Of a stretch of 64,000 nt of DNA, positions 43,996 to 52,787 are shown piece after piece; the stretch's first letter is position 1; each line of letters begins with the position of its first letter. Location: NCBI RefSeq assembly GCF_005862305.2, contig NZ_CP054021.1, forward strand, positions 2,170,001 to 2,234,000, given 5' to 3'. The position numbers and the translations under genes are program-made. The notes beneath the pieces were generated by a model that searched no databases, was not told the DNA's origin, and worked only from the letters and a program-made list of their open reading frames with translations. Source of the DNA: Rhizobium indicum. GTDB lineage: Bacteria > Pseudomonadota > Alphaproteobacteria > Rhizobiales > Rhizobiaceae.

Positions 43996-44550
43996 CTACA
44001 TCTTCGGCAGCAGCACCTTGTCGACGACGTGGATGACGCCGTTCGACTGTTTGACGTCGGCGATCGTCACATGGGAAACGCGGCCGTTTTCATCGGTCAA
44101 GGTGATCTTGCCCATGTTTTCCTTGGCTTTCAGCACGCAGCCGCCGACGGTCTTGATGTCGTGCTCGCCTCCGTCATCCTTGATCATCTTGGCGACGGTC
44201 TTGGCCATCGCATCGGCGGCAACGACGTGGCAGGTCAGAACCTTGGTCAGCGTTGCCTTGTTTTCCGGCTTCAGCAGTGTATCGACGGTGCCCTTCGGCA
44301 GGGCGGCGAAAGCTTCGTTGGTCGGCGCAAAGACGGTGAAGGGGCCTTTGCCCTCGAGCGTGCTGACCAGGCCGGCTGCCTTGACGGCTGCGACCAGCGT
44401 CGTGTGATCCTTGGAGTTCACGGCGTTCTCGATGATGTTCTTGCTATCGAACATCGCCGCACCGCCGACCGTCGGGTTTTTCGCGGCGGCAAAGGCGACA
44501 GCGGACATGGCGGCGGCGAGCGCGAAGCCGCGCAATACGGACTTGATCAT
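43996..44550 (-). CDS. Secreted fasciclin (FAS1) domain protein
   Basis: This 184-residue protein has a signal peptide (MIKSVLRGFALAAAMSAVAF) and one FAS1 domain (about residues 40-182). The FAS1 H1/H2 boxes are FTVFAPTNEAFAALP and SNGVIHVVDKVLLP, with a YH-like LTCHVV in the middle. FAS1 proteins act in adhesion and cell-surface contacts. Upstream on its strand an ECF-type promoter (GAAACT-16-CGTAGTT) was noted, and the sigma/anti-sigma pair lies next door, so it is the likely regulated target. Confidence 0.92.
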   Translation of the reverse strand: MIKSVLRGFALAAAMSAVAFAAAKNPTVGGAAMFDSKNIIENAVNSKDHTTLVAAVKAAGLVSTLEGKGPFTVFAPTNEAFAALPKGTVDTLLKPENKATLTKVLTCHVVAADAMAKTVAKMIKDDGGEHDIKTVGGCVLKAKENMGKITLTDENGRVSHVTIADVKQSNGVIHVVDKVLLPKM

Positions 44551-44612
44551 GATTTTCTCCTCACCGGATACAGTCCGCCGGCTTTATGCCTGAGCGTCGT
44601 CCGGACATTTCG

Positions 44613-44641
44613 AACTACGGAGGGCCGCGCCGAAGAGTTTC
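44613..44641 (-). promoter_or_regulatory. Candidate ECF sigma promoter of the FAS1 gene
   Basis: On the minus strand GAAACT (44636-44641), 16 bases, CGTAGTT (44613-44619); this is the GAAAC/CGT pattern of ECF promoters, 63 bases before the FAS1 start. The adjacent ECF sigma factor is the obvious candidate to read it. Confidence 0.5.
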
Positions 44642-44687
44642 AGACAGGAGAAATGATTTATGACCGACACGATCATGACCGGTGCGA

Positions 44688-45407
44688 TTAGGGTCGGCGC
44701 AGGGGGCCGCTTGCGATCACCGGACCGGTTGCCTGGCCGGTCGGCGAACCGCCGAAGGGTTCGAGACTGACGGCAAGCGTTGCGCCATCGGCTATCATGC
44801 TGCGCAGTTCGGCGGGAATGACAAGTTCACCGCTTTCGCCCGGCTGGAAGACGCCGAGCGATCTCGTCATGCCGCTGCCCGGGACCAGCCAAAGTTCCAG
44901 CGACTTCTCCTCCGGCTTGCCGGCGGCGACCGGCACGATCTTCAGCCGGCCGCTCTGAAGCTCGTAGGAGGCAAGAAGATTGATGGTGCTGTTCTGGCCC
45001 GAAAGCGAGGCCACCAGGGGTGCAGGCCCCTGCGGCTCCGGCACCACGCCGGAGGCGAAGATGACGGCGCTGACGGCGACGACGATGCAGGCAAAGCTCA
45101 GCGAGCGCCAGAAAACGGCTGAATTCCAGAGCCCCTGCGAAAAGGATGGGGGCTTTTGGCCATCGCCGAACAGCCGCGCCTCGATCTGCTTGAAGGTTTC
45201 CCGGTTCGGAGCAACGCCTTCATACTCGTCGTTGAAGGAAGAGAGGTTGGTTTCCCAGCGGCTGACGATCGCAGCGAAGGGGCGGTCGTGGCGCATGCGC
45301 TCTTCCACCACCCGGCGATCCTGCAACGACAGGACGCCAAGCACATATTCGCCGGCGAGAACCTCGTCGCGGGAGCGGTCTCCCTTGCTTTTGTCGGGCG
45401 ATGTCAT
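44688..45407 (-). CDS. Anti-sigma factor (RskA-like)
   Basis: This 239-residue protein has a cytoplasmic N-terminus (EVLAGEYVLGVLSLQDRRVVEERM) with the anti-sigma fold, one membrane span (LSFACIVVAVSAVIFASGVV, about residues 98-118) and an extracytoplasmic RskA-type domain (SLELWLVPGSG, LGVFQPGESGELVIP). Its ATG overlaps the sigma factor stop (ATGA), so I use 45407 rather than an upstream ATG. It would hold the sigma factor inactive until a surface signal triggers its proteolysis. Confidence 0.9.
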   Translation of the reverse strand: MTSPDKSKGDRSRDEVLAGEYVLGVLSLQDRRVVEERMRHDRPFAAIVSRWETNLSSFNDEYEGVAPNRETFKQIEARLFGDGQKPPSFSQGLWNSAVFWRSLSFACIVVAVSAVIFASGVVPEPQGPAPLVASLSGQNSTINLLASYELQSGRLKIVPVAAGKPEEKSLELWLVPGSGMTRSLGVFQPGESGELVIPAELRSMIADGATLAVSLEPFGGSPTGQATGPVIASGPLRRP

Positions 45408-45943
45408 CGTTCCATGCACTCTCTCAGTTTCAAGAGGCTGCGTCTGAGCCAGGTCCGCATCGTGTTCAGCGGGACACCAAACTGATCGGCCAGTTCCTGA
45501 TAGCTCAGCCCTTCGACATAAGCCCGTTTCACCGCGACCGCACGATCAGCTTCCAACTCTTCCATGCAGGTGTCAATCCGCCTTCCTTCATCCTTGGTCA
45601 CCGTCTGCATTTCCGGGTCGGGTCCGGCATCGGCAAGATCGTAGACCGTGTCCAATTCGTCGGCGACGGGCTTGCGCGCCCGCAGCGCATCGATCGACCG
45701 ATTGCGGGCGATCGCCGCCAGCCATGCCGAGGACGAACCCGAGGCGACGGAGAAGCTGCGAGCGCGTTGCCAGATGCTGATATAGACTTCCTGCAGAGCT
45801 TCTTCGGCTTCCGTGCGATCCTTCAAGATACGCAGGCAGATCGAAAAAAGTTTCGGTGCGGTCTGATTGTAGAGGGCCACGAAAGCCCTGCGATCGCCGA
45901 GTGCGACGCGGCCGATCAAGTCTGCGATCTCATCGCCTTGCAT
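45404..45943 (-). CDS. ECF sigma factor (SigK-like)
   Basis: This 179-residue group 4 sigma factor has region 2 ([39 protein letters not shown], shortened: [26 protein letters not shown]) and region 4 with [15 protein letters not shown] and [18 protein letters not shown] upstream of the ATG at 45943 fixes the start over longer frames. It overlaps the anti-sigma gene by 4 bases. It would direct transcription of the FAS1 gene and itself. Confidence 0.92.
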   Translation of the reverse strand: MQGDEIADLIGRVALGDRRAFVALYNQTAPKLFSICLRILKDRTEAEEALQEVYISIWQRARSFSVASGSSSAWLAAIARNRSIDALRARKPVADELDTVYDLADAGPDPEMQTVTKDEGRRIDTCMEELEADRAVAVKRAYVEGLSYQELADQFGVPLNTMRTWLRRSLLKLRECMER

Positions 45944-46086
45944 GCCGTTCCTCATCTCAAGCTTGCGTGCGCCAGACGGTAACGGCGTCCGGCTCCGCGA
46001 CAGATACGAAAAACTATTGCCCTCTGGATTATTCCCTCTGTCAGAAACTTGCGATAAAAGGCCGCGAACAATTCTGCGGGGTTCCC

Positions 46087-46974
46087 ATGAACGAAACCGA
46101 AAGCGAAATGCAGGCACGGCTTCTGGCCAAGGCACTGCCCTTCATGCAGCGTTACGAGAACAAGACGATTGTCGTGAAATATGGCGGCCACGCCATGGGC
46201 AATCCCGAGCTCGGCAAGGCCTTTGCCAGCGACATCGCGCTGTTGAAGCAATCGGGCGTCAACCCGATCGTCGTTCATGGCGGCGGCCCGCAAATCGGCG
46301 CCATGCTGAGCAAGATGGGCATCGAATCGAAATTCGAGGGCGGCCTTCGCGTCACCGACCAGAAAACGGTCGAGATCGTCGAGATGGTGCTCGCCGGCTC
46401 GATCAACAAGGAAATCGTCGCGCTCATCAACCAGACCGGCGAATGGGCGATCGGCCTTTGCGGCAAGGACGGCAACATGGTCTTCGCCGAAAAGGCGCGC
46501 AAGACCGTGAAGGATCCGGATTCGAACATCGAGCGCGTGCTCGATCTCGGTTTCGTCGGCGAAGTGGTCGAGGTCGACCGGACGCTGCTCGATCTGCTTG
46601 CCCGCTCCGAGATGATCCCGGTCATCGCGCCCGTGGCGCCTGGCCGCGACGGCGCCACCTACAATATCAATGCAGATACCTTCGCCGGCGCCATTGCCGG
46701 TGCGCTGAACGCAACCCGGCTGCTGTTCCTGACCGATGTGCCGGGCGTGCTGGACAAGAACGGCCAGCTCATCAAGGAGCTTTCGGTCGCCGAAGCACAT
46801 GCGCTGATCGCCGATGGCACGATCTCGGGCGGCATGATCCCCAAGGTCGAGACCTGCATCGATGCGATCAAGGCCGGCGTGCAGGGCGTCGTTATCCTAA
46901 ACGGCAAGACCGCCCATTCCGTGCTGCTCGAGATCTTCACCGAGCACGGCGTCGGAACGCTGATCGTTCCCTGA
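46087..46974 (+). CDS. argB: Acetylglutamate kinase
   Basis: This 295-residue amino acid kinase phosphorylates N-acetylglutamate in arginine biosynthesis. It has VVKYGGHAM and [10 protein letters not shown] near the N-terminus, then the acetylglutamate-binding [23 protein letters not shown] and [10 protein letters not shown]. The start at 46087 is divergent from the sigma factor. The weak Shine-Dalgarno region overlaps the sigma upstream sequence. In related rhizobia argB follows engB directly, so the 4.8 kb between them here is an insertion or rearrangement. Confidence 0.97.
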   Translation: MNETESEMQARLLAKALPFMQRYENKTIVVKYGGHAMGNPELGKAFASDIALLKQSGVNPIVVHGGGPQIGAMLSKMGIESKFEGGLRVTDQKTVEIVEMVLAGSINKEIVALINQTGEWAIGLCGKDGNMVFAEKARKTVKDPDSNIERVLDLGFVGEVVEVDRTLLDLLARSEMIPVIAPVAPGRDGATYNINADTFAGAIAGALNATRLLFLTDVPGVLDKNGQLIKELSVAEAHALIADGTISGGMIPKVETCIDAIKAGVQGVVILNGKTAHSVLLEIFTEHGVGTLIVP

Positions 46975-47043
46975 ACCAGGCTGCGCCCTTCACTTGCGAA
47001 GAGCGGATCTTCCTGACGCGGAAACAGGGTATCGAGGAAACAA

Positions 47044-48192
47044 ATGCGCCTGACAGACTGCTATAATTTTCACGATTTCCGGCGCATGGCTAAACGGCGT
47101 CTTCCCGGACCGATATTCGACTATATCGACGGCGGTGCCGATGACGAGGTGACGTACCGGCGCAATACCGCGGCCTTCGAGGCCTGCGATCTGGTGCCCG
47201 ACGTTTTGCGCGGTGTGGCCGATGTCGACATGTCGGTGACTGTCATGGGCCAGAAGCTCGCAATGCCGGTCTATTGCTCACCGACAGCGTTGCAGCGGCT
47301 TTTTCACCACCAGGGGGAGCGGGCGGTCGCGGCGGCGGCGGCAAAACACGGGACGATGTTCGGCGTCTCCTCGCTCGGCACGATCAGCCTGGAGGAAGCG
47401 AGACGGATCAGCAACGGGCCGCAGGTCTATCAGTTCTATTTCCACAAGGACCGCGGCCTCAACCGCGAGATGATGGCGCGAGCAAAAAATGCCGGCGTGC
47501 AGGCGATGATGCTGACGGTCGACAGCATCACCGGCGGCAACCGCGAGCGCGACAAGCGCACGGGCTTTGCCATTCCCTTCAAGCTCAATCTTGCCGGCAT
47601 GACCCAGTTCGCGATCAAGCCTTCCTGGGCGATCGACTGGCTGACTCATGAGCGCTTCCGGCTGCCGCAGCTCGAAAACCACGTCAAGATGGATGGCGGC
47701 ACGCTGTCGATCAGCCGATACTTCACCGAGATGCTGGACCCCTCGATGTCGTGGGACGACGTGGCGGAGATGGTGCGCGAATGGGGCGGGCCATTCTGCC
47801 TGAAGGGCATCATGTCGGTGGAAGACGCCAAGCGCACCGCCGAGATCGGCTGCAGCGGCATCGTGCTTTCCAATCATGGCGGGCGCCAGCTCGACGGCTC
47901 GCGCAGCGCATTCGACCAGCTGGCCGAGATCGTCGACGCCGTGGGCGACCGGATCGACGTGATGATGGATGGCGGCGTGCAGCGGGGAACGCATGTTCTT
48001 AAAGCGCTGTCGCTGGGGGCGAAGGCCGTCGGGCTCGGGCGCTACTATCTCTTCCCGCTTGCCGCTGCCGGACAGCCCGGCGTCGAACGGGCGCTGGAGA
48101 CGATGCGCACCGAGATCGAGCGCGGCATGAAGCTGATGGGCTGCACCTCGGTCAGCCAGCTCAGCCGGCGGAATCTTCGCTTCCGTTCCTGA
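47044..48192 (+). CDS. lldD: FMN-dependent L-lactate dehydrogenase/alpha-hydroxy acid oxidase
   Basis: This 382-residue FMN enzyme of the alpha-hydroxy-acid dehydrogenase family oxidises L-lactate or similar acids. The family motif SNHGGRQLDG contains the catalytic His and Arg; other FMN contacts are YIDGGADDE, VYCSPTALQ and the DGGVQRGTHVLKAL phosphate loop. GAGGAAACA precedes the start. It follows argB by 69 bases, possibly on the same transcript. It could also be glycolate or mandelate-type; lactate is the family's usual substrate. Confidence 0.85.
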   Translation: MRLTDCYNFHDFRRMAKRRLPGPIFDYIDGGADDEVTYRRNTAAFEACDLVPDVLRGVADVDMSVTVMGQKLAMPVYCSPTALQRLFHHQGERAVAAAAAKHGTMFGVSSLGTISLEEARRISNGPQVYQFYFHKDRGLNREMMARAKNAGVQAMMLTVDSITGGNRERDKRTGFAIPFKLNLAGMTQFAIKPSWAIDWLTHERFRLPQLENHVKMDGGTLSISRYFTEMLDPSMSWDDVAEMVREWGGPFCLKGIMSVEDAKRTAEIGCSGIVLSNHGGRQLDGSRSAFDQLAEIVDAVGDRIDVMMDGGVQRGTHVLKALSLGAKAVGLGRYYLFPLAAAGQPGVERALETMRTEIERGMKLMGCTSVSQLSRRNLRFRS

Positions 48193-48213
48193 GCGGAATG
48201 GGATGTCATTCCA

Positions 48214-48243
48214 GGCCGCAGCTTTCGCACCAGATCTGCGGCC
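48214..48243. terminator. Hairpin after lldD
   Basis: GGCCGCAG and CTGCGGCC arms with a 14-base loop, just past the lldD stop and before the convergent PEP-mutase-like gene. There is no T run, so a bidirectional terminator is only likely. Confidence 0.45.
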
Positions 48244-48258
48244 CTCAGGCATTCGACG

Positions 48259-49029
48259 TCAAAGCGGGCTATAAATCGCCGCCGCCTCCTGTTTCAACTT
48301 TTCCATCATCGACCGGTAAGGCCCCGGACCATAACTGACACGGCCGACGCCGAGCTTTGCCAGCGTCTTCACATCAGGGGCGCCTGTCCGCATCATGATG
48401 TTGACCGGCAGCGGCGATGCGGCGCAGATCTTTTCGATCAAGGCGGGATCGATCAAGCCAGGCACGAAGAAGCCGCTGCCGCCTGCGGCCGCATAGGCCT
48501 TGCCGCGCTCGATCGCCTCGTCCACCAGACCAGCATGTTTGGAAAGATCGCTCTCGGCCAGGAAGAGATCGGTGCGGGCGTTGATGAAGAAGGGAATGCC
48601 CTTGCCTTCCGCCATGGCGCGAATGGCGCGGATGCGGGCCGCCTGCCTCTCGGCCGGATAAAGCCCGCCACCGCCGACCACCTGATCCTCGAAATTGATG
48701 CCGATAGCGCCGACCTCCACCAGCTTGGCGACATTGGCGGCCGCACCCTCAGCCTCGGCCGAATAGGCGCCTTCGAAATCGACCGAAAGCGGCAGGTCGA
48801 TGACAGCGGTGATGGATTTCGCGGTCTCGACCAGCACCGACATCGGCAGCTTCTCGCCGTCGGCATAACCATGGGCAGCCGCGACCGACCAGCTTCCTGT
48901 GGCAAGCGCCTTGGCGCCGCCATCGGCGACGGCCTTGGCCGTGCCGGCATCCCAGATATTGTAAAGAACAACCGGGGCGCCCTTGCGATGCAATGCGCCG
49001 AATGCCTTGGCCTTTTCGTTCTGGTTCAT
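48259..49029 (-). CDS. PEP mutase/isocitrate lyase superfamily protein
   Basis: This 256-residue TIM-barrel enzyme of the PEPM/ICL superfamily has PLSVDFEGAYS, GINFEDQV, the FFINARTDLFL segment and the DLFLAESD region. The lyase Cys motif KKCGH of isocitrate lyase is absent, so it is not ICL. Family relatives are oxaloacetate decarboxylase, phosphonopyruvate hydrolase and PEP mutase; I cannot choose. Its ATG overlaps the ada stop by 4 bases, which indicates an operon with ada. Confidence 0.82.
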   Translation of the reverse strand: MNQNEKAKAFGALHRKGAPVVLYNIWDAGTAKAVADGGAKALATGSWSVAAAHGYADGEKLPMSVLVETAKSITAVIDLPLSVDFEGAYSAEAEGAAANVAKLVEVGAIGINFEDQVVGGGGLYPAERQAARIRAIRAMAEGKGIPFFINARTDLFLAESDLSKHAGLVDEAIERGKAYAAAGGSGFFVPGLIDPALIEKICAASPLPVNIMMRTGAPDVKTLAKLGVGRVSYGPGPYRSMMEKLKQEAAAIYSPL

Positions 49030-50099
49030 GCTGTCTCCTCCATCTTTGCTTGCGTGCTGATCTTCTCTTCATGCCGCAGCAGCCATTGCTTGCGCCAGAG
49101 CCCGCCGCCATAGCCGGTCAACGAACCATCCGCGCCGAGGATGCGATGGCAGGGCACGATGATGGCAAGCTGGTTGGCGCCATTGGCGCGGCCGACAGCA
49201 CGCACCACTTCCGGCCTTTCCATTTCCCTTGCGAGATCGCCATAGGCGCGCGTCTGGCCAGCAGGAATCTCCATGAGCTTTGCCCAGACATGTTTTTCGA
49301 AGGGTGTGCCGCCGGGCGCCAATGGCGTCTTGAAGACGGTGAGCCGTCCTTCGAAATAATCCCGGATCTCCGCCGCGATCTGATCAATCGCCGGCGTGCG
49401 GCCGATCGCGACCGACGAGCGGATGCGCTTCTGCAGCGCCTCGAGCTCGGTCGGCAGCGCCTTACGGTCGTGGAATTCGAGAAGATGCAGATGCGTCTGG
49501 TCGGCGACGGCTATCATCGGCCCGAGCGGGGTGTCGAACCAGTCGGCAAAGAGCAGTTCGCGGTTCTGCGACAGCGCCGGCGCCTTGCCGACCAGCCGCT
49601 GGAAAGCCGCCCGGAAACCGCTTGGGGAGTCATATCCCGCATCGAGCTGCGCATCGATGACGCGCGCGCCATCGGCCAGTTGCCGGGCCGCTTCACCCAG
49701 CCGGCGATAGCGGACGATATCGTGGAAGGTCATGCCGAGCGCCCGCTTGAAGGCGCGACGCACGGTCGAGGGATCGTGGCCTCGGCGCACAAGCTCATCT
49801 TCGGTCCAGCGCAGCTGCGGCTCACGGTCGAGCGCGGCAAGCAGCTCATCGACGATCGGCTCCCTGCCCGGCTGCTCCAGCGGCCTGCAGCGCTGGCACG
49901 GGCGGAAGCCGGAATGCATGCAGGCGGCGATCGTATCGAAAAAGAGCGTATTTTCCCGCTTCGGCTTACGCGCCGGGCAGGTCAGGCGGCAGAAGATGCC
50001 GGTCGTCTTCACGCAGACATAGGCTTGCCCCTCATAATCGGCACTGCGTGCGATCAGGGCATCATAGAGCGTATCATCATCGGGGCGTACGAAAAGCAT
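49026..50099 (-). CDS. ada: Bifunctional Ada (regulator and O6-methylguanine-DNA methyltransferase)
   Basis: This 357-residue protein has an N-terminal Ada metal domain with Cys in FCRLTCPARKP and CQRCRP (zinc site and methyl acceptor for phosphotriesters), an AraC-type helix-turn-helix in the middle (FHDIVRYRRLGEA), and a C-terminal methyltransferase with the acceptor Cys in VPCHRILG. It repairs alkylated DNA and, once methylated, activates the adaptive response. It is the upstream gene of the pair with the PEP-mutase-like enzyme, a partner I would not have expected. Confidence 0.93.
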   Translation of the reverse strand: MLFVRPDDDTLYDALIARSADYEGQAYVCVKTTGIFCRLTCPARKPKRENTLFFDTIAACMHSGFRPCQRCRPLEQPGREPIVDELLAALDREPQLRWTEDELVRRGHDPSTVRRAFKRALGMTFHDIVRYRRLGEAARQLADGARVIDAQLDAGYDSPSGFRAAFQRLVGKAPALSQNRELLFADWFDTPLGPMIAVADQTHLHLLEFHDRKALPTELEALQKRIRSSVAIGRTPAIDQIAAEIRDYFEGRLTVFKTPLAPGGTPFEKHVWAKLMEIPAGQTRAYGDLAREMERPEVVRAVGRANGANQLAIIVPCHRILGADGSLTGYGGGLWRKQWLLRHEEKISTQAKMEETA

Positions 50100-50201
50100 G
50101 ACCGCTTTCTAGCATTCAGTGCCGGCGCCGTCCGCCGAAAATCGGGCGTCTATTCTCTCTTGTCGATTTCCTTGGCGGATAAGCCGTGCCATAAGACCGC
50201 C

Positions 50202-50909
50202 ATGACCAAGATCGACCGCACGCCTGATAAGACCGATTTCGAGCACGTCACAGACTGGGTCTTCGACCTCGACAACACGCTCTATCCGCATCATGTCAAT
50301 CTCTTCGCGCAGATCGACAAGAACATGACCGCCTATGTTGCGGCACTCCTGAAGATGGAGCGGGAAGAGGCGCGCAAGCTGCAGAAGCAATATTACCTCG
50401 ATCATGGCACGACGCTGCAGGGCCTGATGATCCATCACGGCATCGACCCGAACGACTTCCTCGAAAAGGCGCATGCGATCGACTACACGGCGCTGACGCC
50501 GCAGCCGGAACTCGGCGAGGCGATCAAGGCGCTGCCGGGGCGCAAGTTCATCTTCACCAATGGCAGCGTCAAGCATGCCGAAATGACGGCGGAGGCGCTC
50601 GGCATTCTCGAACATTTCGACGACATCTTCGATATCGTCGCCGCCGACTACGTGCCGAAGCCGGCGCAGGCGACCTACGACAAGTTCGCGGCGCTGAAGC
50701 GGGTCGAAACCACCAAGGCCGCCATGTTCGAGGATCTACCGCGCAACCTGACGGTGCCCAAAGCGCTCGGCATGCAGACCGTGCTGCTGGTGCCGCGCAA
50801 TCTGGAAGAGACGGTCGTCGAATGGTGGGAAAAGACCAGCGGCGATGAGGATCACATCGATTTCGTCACCGACGACCTTGCCGCTTTTCTCGGCAAGATT
50901 ACCGGCTGA
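50202..50909 (+). CDS. HAD-family pyrimidine 5'-nucleotidase
   Basis: This 235-residue HAD hydrolase has the catalytic DxD in VFDLDNTLYP, motif II Ser/Thr in FIFTNGS, and motif III/IV around KPAQATYD and MFEDLPRNL. The SDT1/YjjG-like sub-type acts as pyrimidine nucleotidase. I use the ATG at 50202; the open frame extends upstream through the opposite-strand ada gene but lacks features. It is divergent from ada with about 100 bases between. Confidence 0.85.
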   Translation: MTKIDRTPDKTDFEHVTDWVFDLDNTLYPHHVNLFAQIDKNMTAYVAALLKMEREEARKLQKQYYLDHGTTLQGLMIHHGIDPNDFLEKAHAIDYTALTPQPELGEAIKALPGRKFIFTNGSVKHAEMTAEALGILEHFDDIFDIVAADYVPKPAQATYDKFAALKRVETTKAAMFEDLPRNLTVPKALGMQTVLLVPRNLEETVVEWWEKTSGDEDHIDFVTDDLAAFLGKITG

Positions 50910-51013
50910 AGCATTACCAAGTTTTCACTTAGCTTACCGATGTTTAACTGGGTCTTGCGGACCTGCTGCCATAGCTTCTTTCGTGAGGGGACACCTTACG
51001 AAAGGCAAACACG

Positions 51014-51652
51014 ATGTACCGCAACAAGCTGATACTGGCAGCGCTTTCCTCCACCCTCATCTTCGGCGCAGCCGCCGGAGCCGGCTATGCAGCGCCCGGT
51101 GACGGGCCGCGTCAGCACCCCGGCAGGCACGGTCCCATGCACGGTCCGGGGCCTGCCGCCTTCCGCGAAATCACGTATGTCAGAATGCTCAAGCAGTTCG
51201 ACACCAACAAGGACGGACAGATCTCCAAGGACGAGGCGACCGCCGGCATCGACAAGATCTTCGCTGCGATCGACACCAACAAGGACGGCTCGCTGACCCC
51301 AGGCGAAATCGGCGCATACCAGAAAGCGCAGATGCAGGCGATGAGAGATCAGCGCAAGCAGGATGCCAGCAATAACAAGGATGTGAAGACCGCAGACGCG
51401 ACGCCTGATAATAACGACCAGGGCCGGCCGCCTCAGGGTGGTCACGAGGGTCGTGACGGACATCGCTGGATGCGCCATGGCGGCAACATCATGCGTGCCT
51501 CGATCATGATGCACCGGGTCGACACCGACCAGAACGGCCAGATTTCCAAACAGGAAGCTGAAGCCGGCATGGACAAGCTGTTCACTCGAATGGACCGCAA
51601 CAAGGACGGCGTCATCTCGATCGACGACATGCCGGACCGGCCACTTCTCTAA
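51014..51652 (+). CDS. Secreted EF-hand calcium-binding protein
   Basis: This 212-residue protein has a signal peptide (LILAALSSTLIFGAAAGAGYAA). Four EF-hand loops follow: DTNKDGQISKDE, DTNKDGSLTPGE, DTDQNGQISKQE and DRNKDGVISIDD. Two pairs are separated by a polar Asp/Asn/Gln linker (residues about 115-140). It would bind Ca2+ in the periplasm or outside; rhizobial calsymin-like proteins have been linked to symbiosis. The function here is unknown. GAAAGGCAAACACG precedes the ATG. Confidence 0.9.
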   Translation: MYRNKLILAALSSTLIFGAAAGAGYAAPGDGPRQHPGRHGPMHGPGPAAFREITYVRMLKQFDTNKDGQISKDEATAGIDKIFAAIDTNKDGSLTPGEIGAYQKAQMQAMRDQRKQDASNNKDVKTADATPDNNDQGRPPQGGHEGRDGHRWMRHGGNIMRASIMMHRVDTDQNGQISKQEAEAGMDKLFTRMDRNKDGVISIDDMPDRPLL

Positions 51653-51727
51653 AGCCAAGCGACGACTTGCCCTCGCCTTTCCCCGGCTCGACGGGGAGAG
51701 GCTCCGCAGTTTGTGCCTCTGAAGCGC

Positions 51728-52594
51728 CTATTCGCGGTGTTCGTAGAAATCCTGGACGATCTTCCAAGCGGCTTCTGCCGTATCCACGAAGCTGATCAGC
51801 TTGACGTCGTCGGGCGCGATCGTGCCGAATTCGGCCAATGCCTCGAAATTGATAATGCTCCTCCAGAAGGTCTCGCCGAAGAGGATCAGCGGCAGGCGCT
51901 CCATGCGGCCGGTCTGGATCAGCGTCAGGCATTCGAAGAATTCGTCGAGCGTGCCGAAGCCGCCCGGGAAGACCGCGATCGCCTTGGCGCGCACCATGAA
52001 ATGCATCTTGCGGATGGCGAAATAGTGGAAGTTGAAGCTGAGCTCCGGCGTCACATAGGCGTTCGGCGCCTGCTCGTGCGGCAGCACGATGTTGAGGCCG
52101 ATCGAAGGGGCGCCCTCGTCGGCTGCGCCGCGATTGCCGGCCTCCATCACTCCGGGGCCGCCGCCGGTGACGATGACATATTCGTGGAAATTGAAGGTGG
52201 CAGAATATTTCGAGCAGAGCCGGGCGAATTTGCGCGCCTCGTCATAATAGACGGAAGCTGCCTCCAGGTTGACGCGCTGGATGTCGTTGCGGGCTGCCCA
52301 GGCGCTCTGGCCGGGGGCGGGAATGCGGGCGCCGCCGAACATGACGACTGTTGATTTGATGCCGCGTTCGGTCAGCATCATCTCCGGCTTCATCAGTTCC
52401 AGCTGCAGGCGGATCGGCCGCAGCTCCTCACGGCAGAGGAAATCCTCGTCGACATAGGCAAGGCGATAGGCAGGCGACATCGTCTGCGGAGTTTTCGGCA
52501 CGGCTTCGGCGCGCTGCCTGTCGGTCGAGCTGCTCTTCAGCGGGTCCCATACGCCATCCTTGCGCCGCGAACCGCCGTTTCGTCCCTTCGCCAT
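51728..52594 (-). CDS. LOG-family protein (Rossmann fold)
   Basis: This 288-residue protein belongs to the lysine decarboxylase-like LOG family, with GGGPGVMEAGNRGA and PGGFGTLDE as the phosphoribosyl-binding motifs. LOG proteins release cytokinins from nucleotides in plants and some bacteria; others are nucleotide N-glycosidases. The long N-terminal part and the ATG at 52594 are preferred over a 30-codon extension. It is divergent from dapD; no partner gene is visible. Confidence 0.87.
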   Translation of the reverse strand: MAKGRNGGSRRKDGVWDPLKSSSTDRQRAEAVPKTPQTMSPAYRLAYVDEDFLCREELRPIRLQLELMKPEMMLTERGIKSTVVMFGGARIPAPGQSAWAARNDIQRVNLEAASVYYDEARKFARLCSKYSATFNFHEYVIVTGGGPGVMEAGNRGAADEGAPSIGLNIVLPHEQAPNAYVTPELSFNFHYFAIRKMHFMVRAKAIAVFPGGFGTLDEFFECLTLIQTGRMERLPLILFGETFWRSIINFEALAEFGTIAPDDVKLISFVDTAEAAWKIVQDFYEHRE

Positions 52595-52787
52595 GTCGAA
52601 ATGCCTTTCAGTATTGCCGGCCACCAAGCCGGATATGTCGCTATAACGCCTTGAATCCAGATATGATCTTGTCGGAAAAATCATTCCGTTCTACGGCTTC
52701 ATGCTGTAGAGCAGGATACATCCCTGCCAACCGCATTCCGGAGACCCCGCCGTCTCCACGATAAAGATCGAAGTTTAAGGAATTCTC

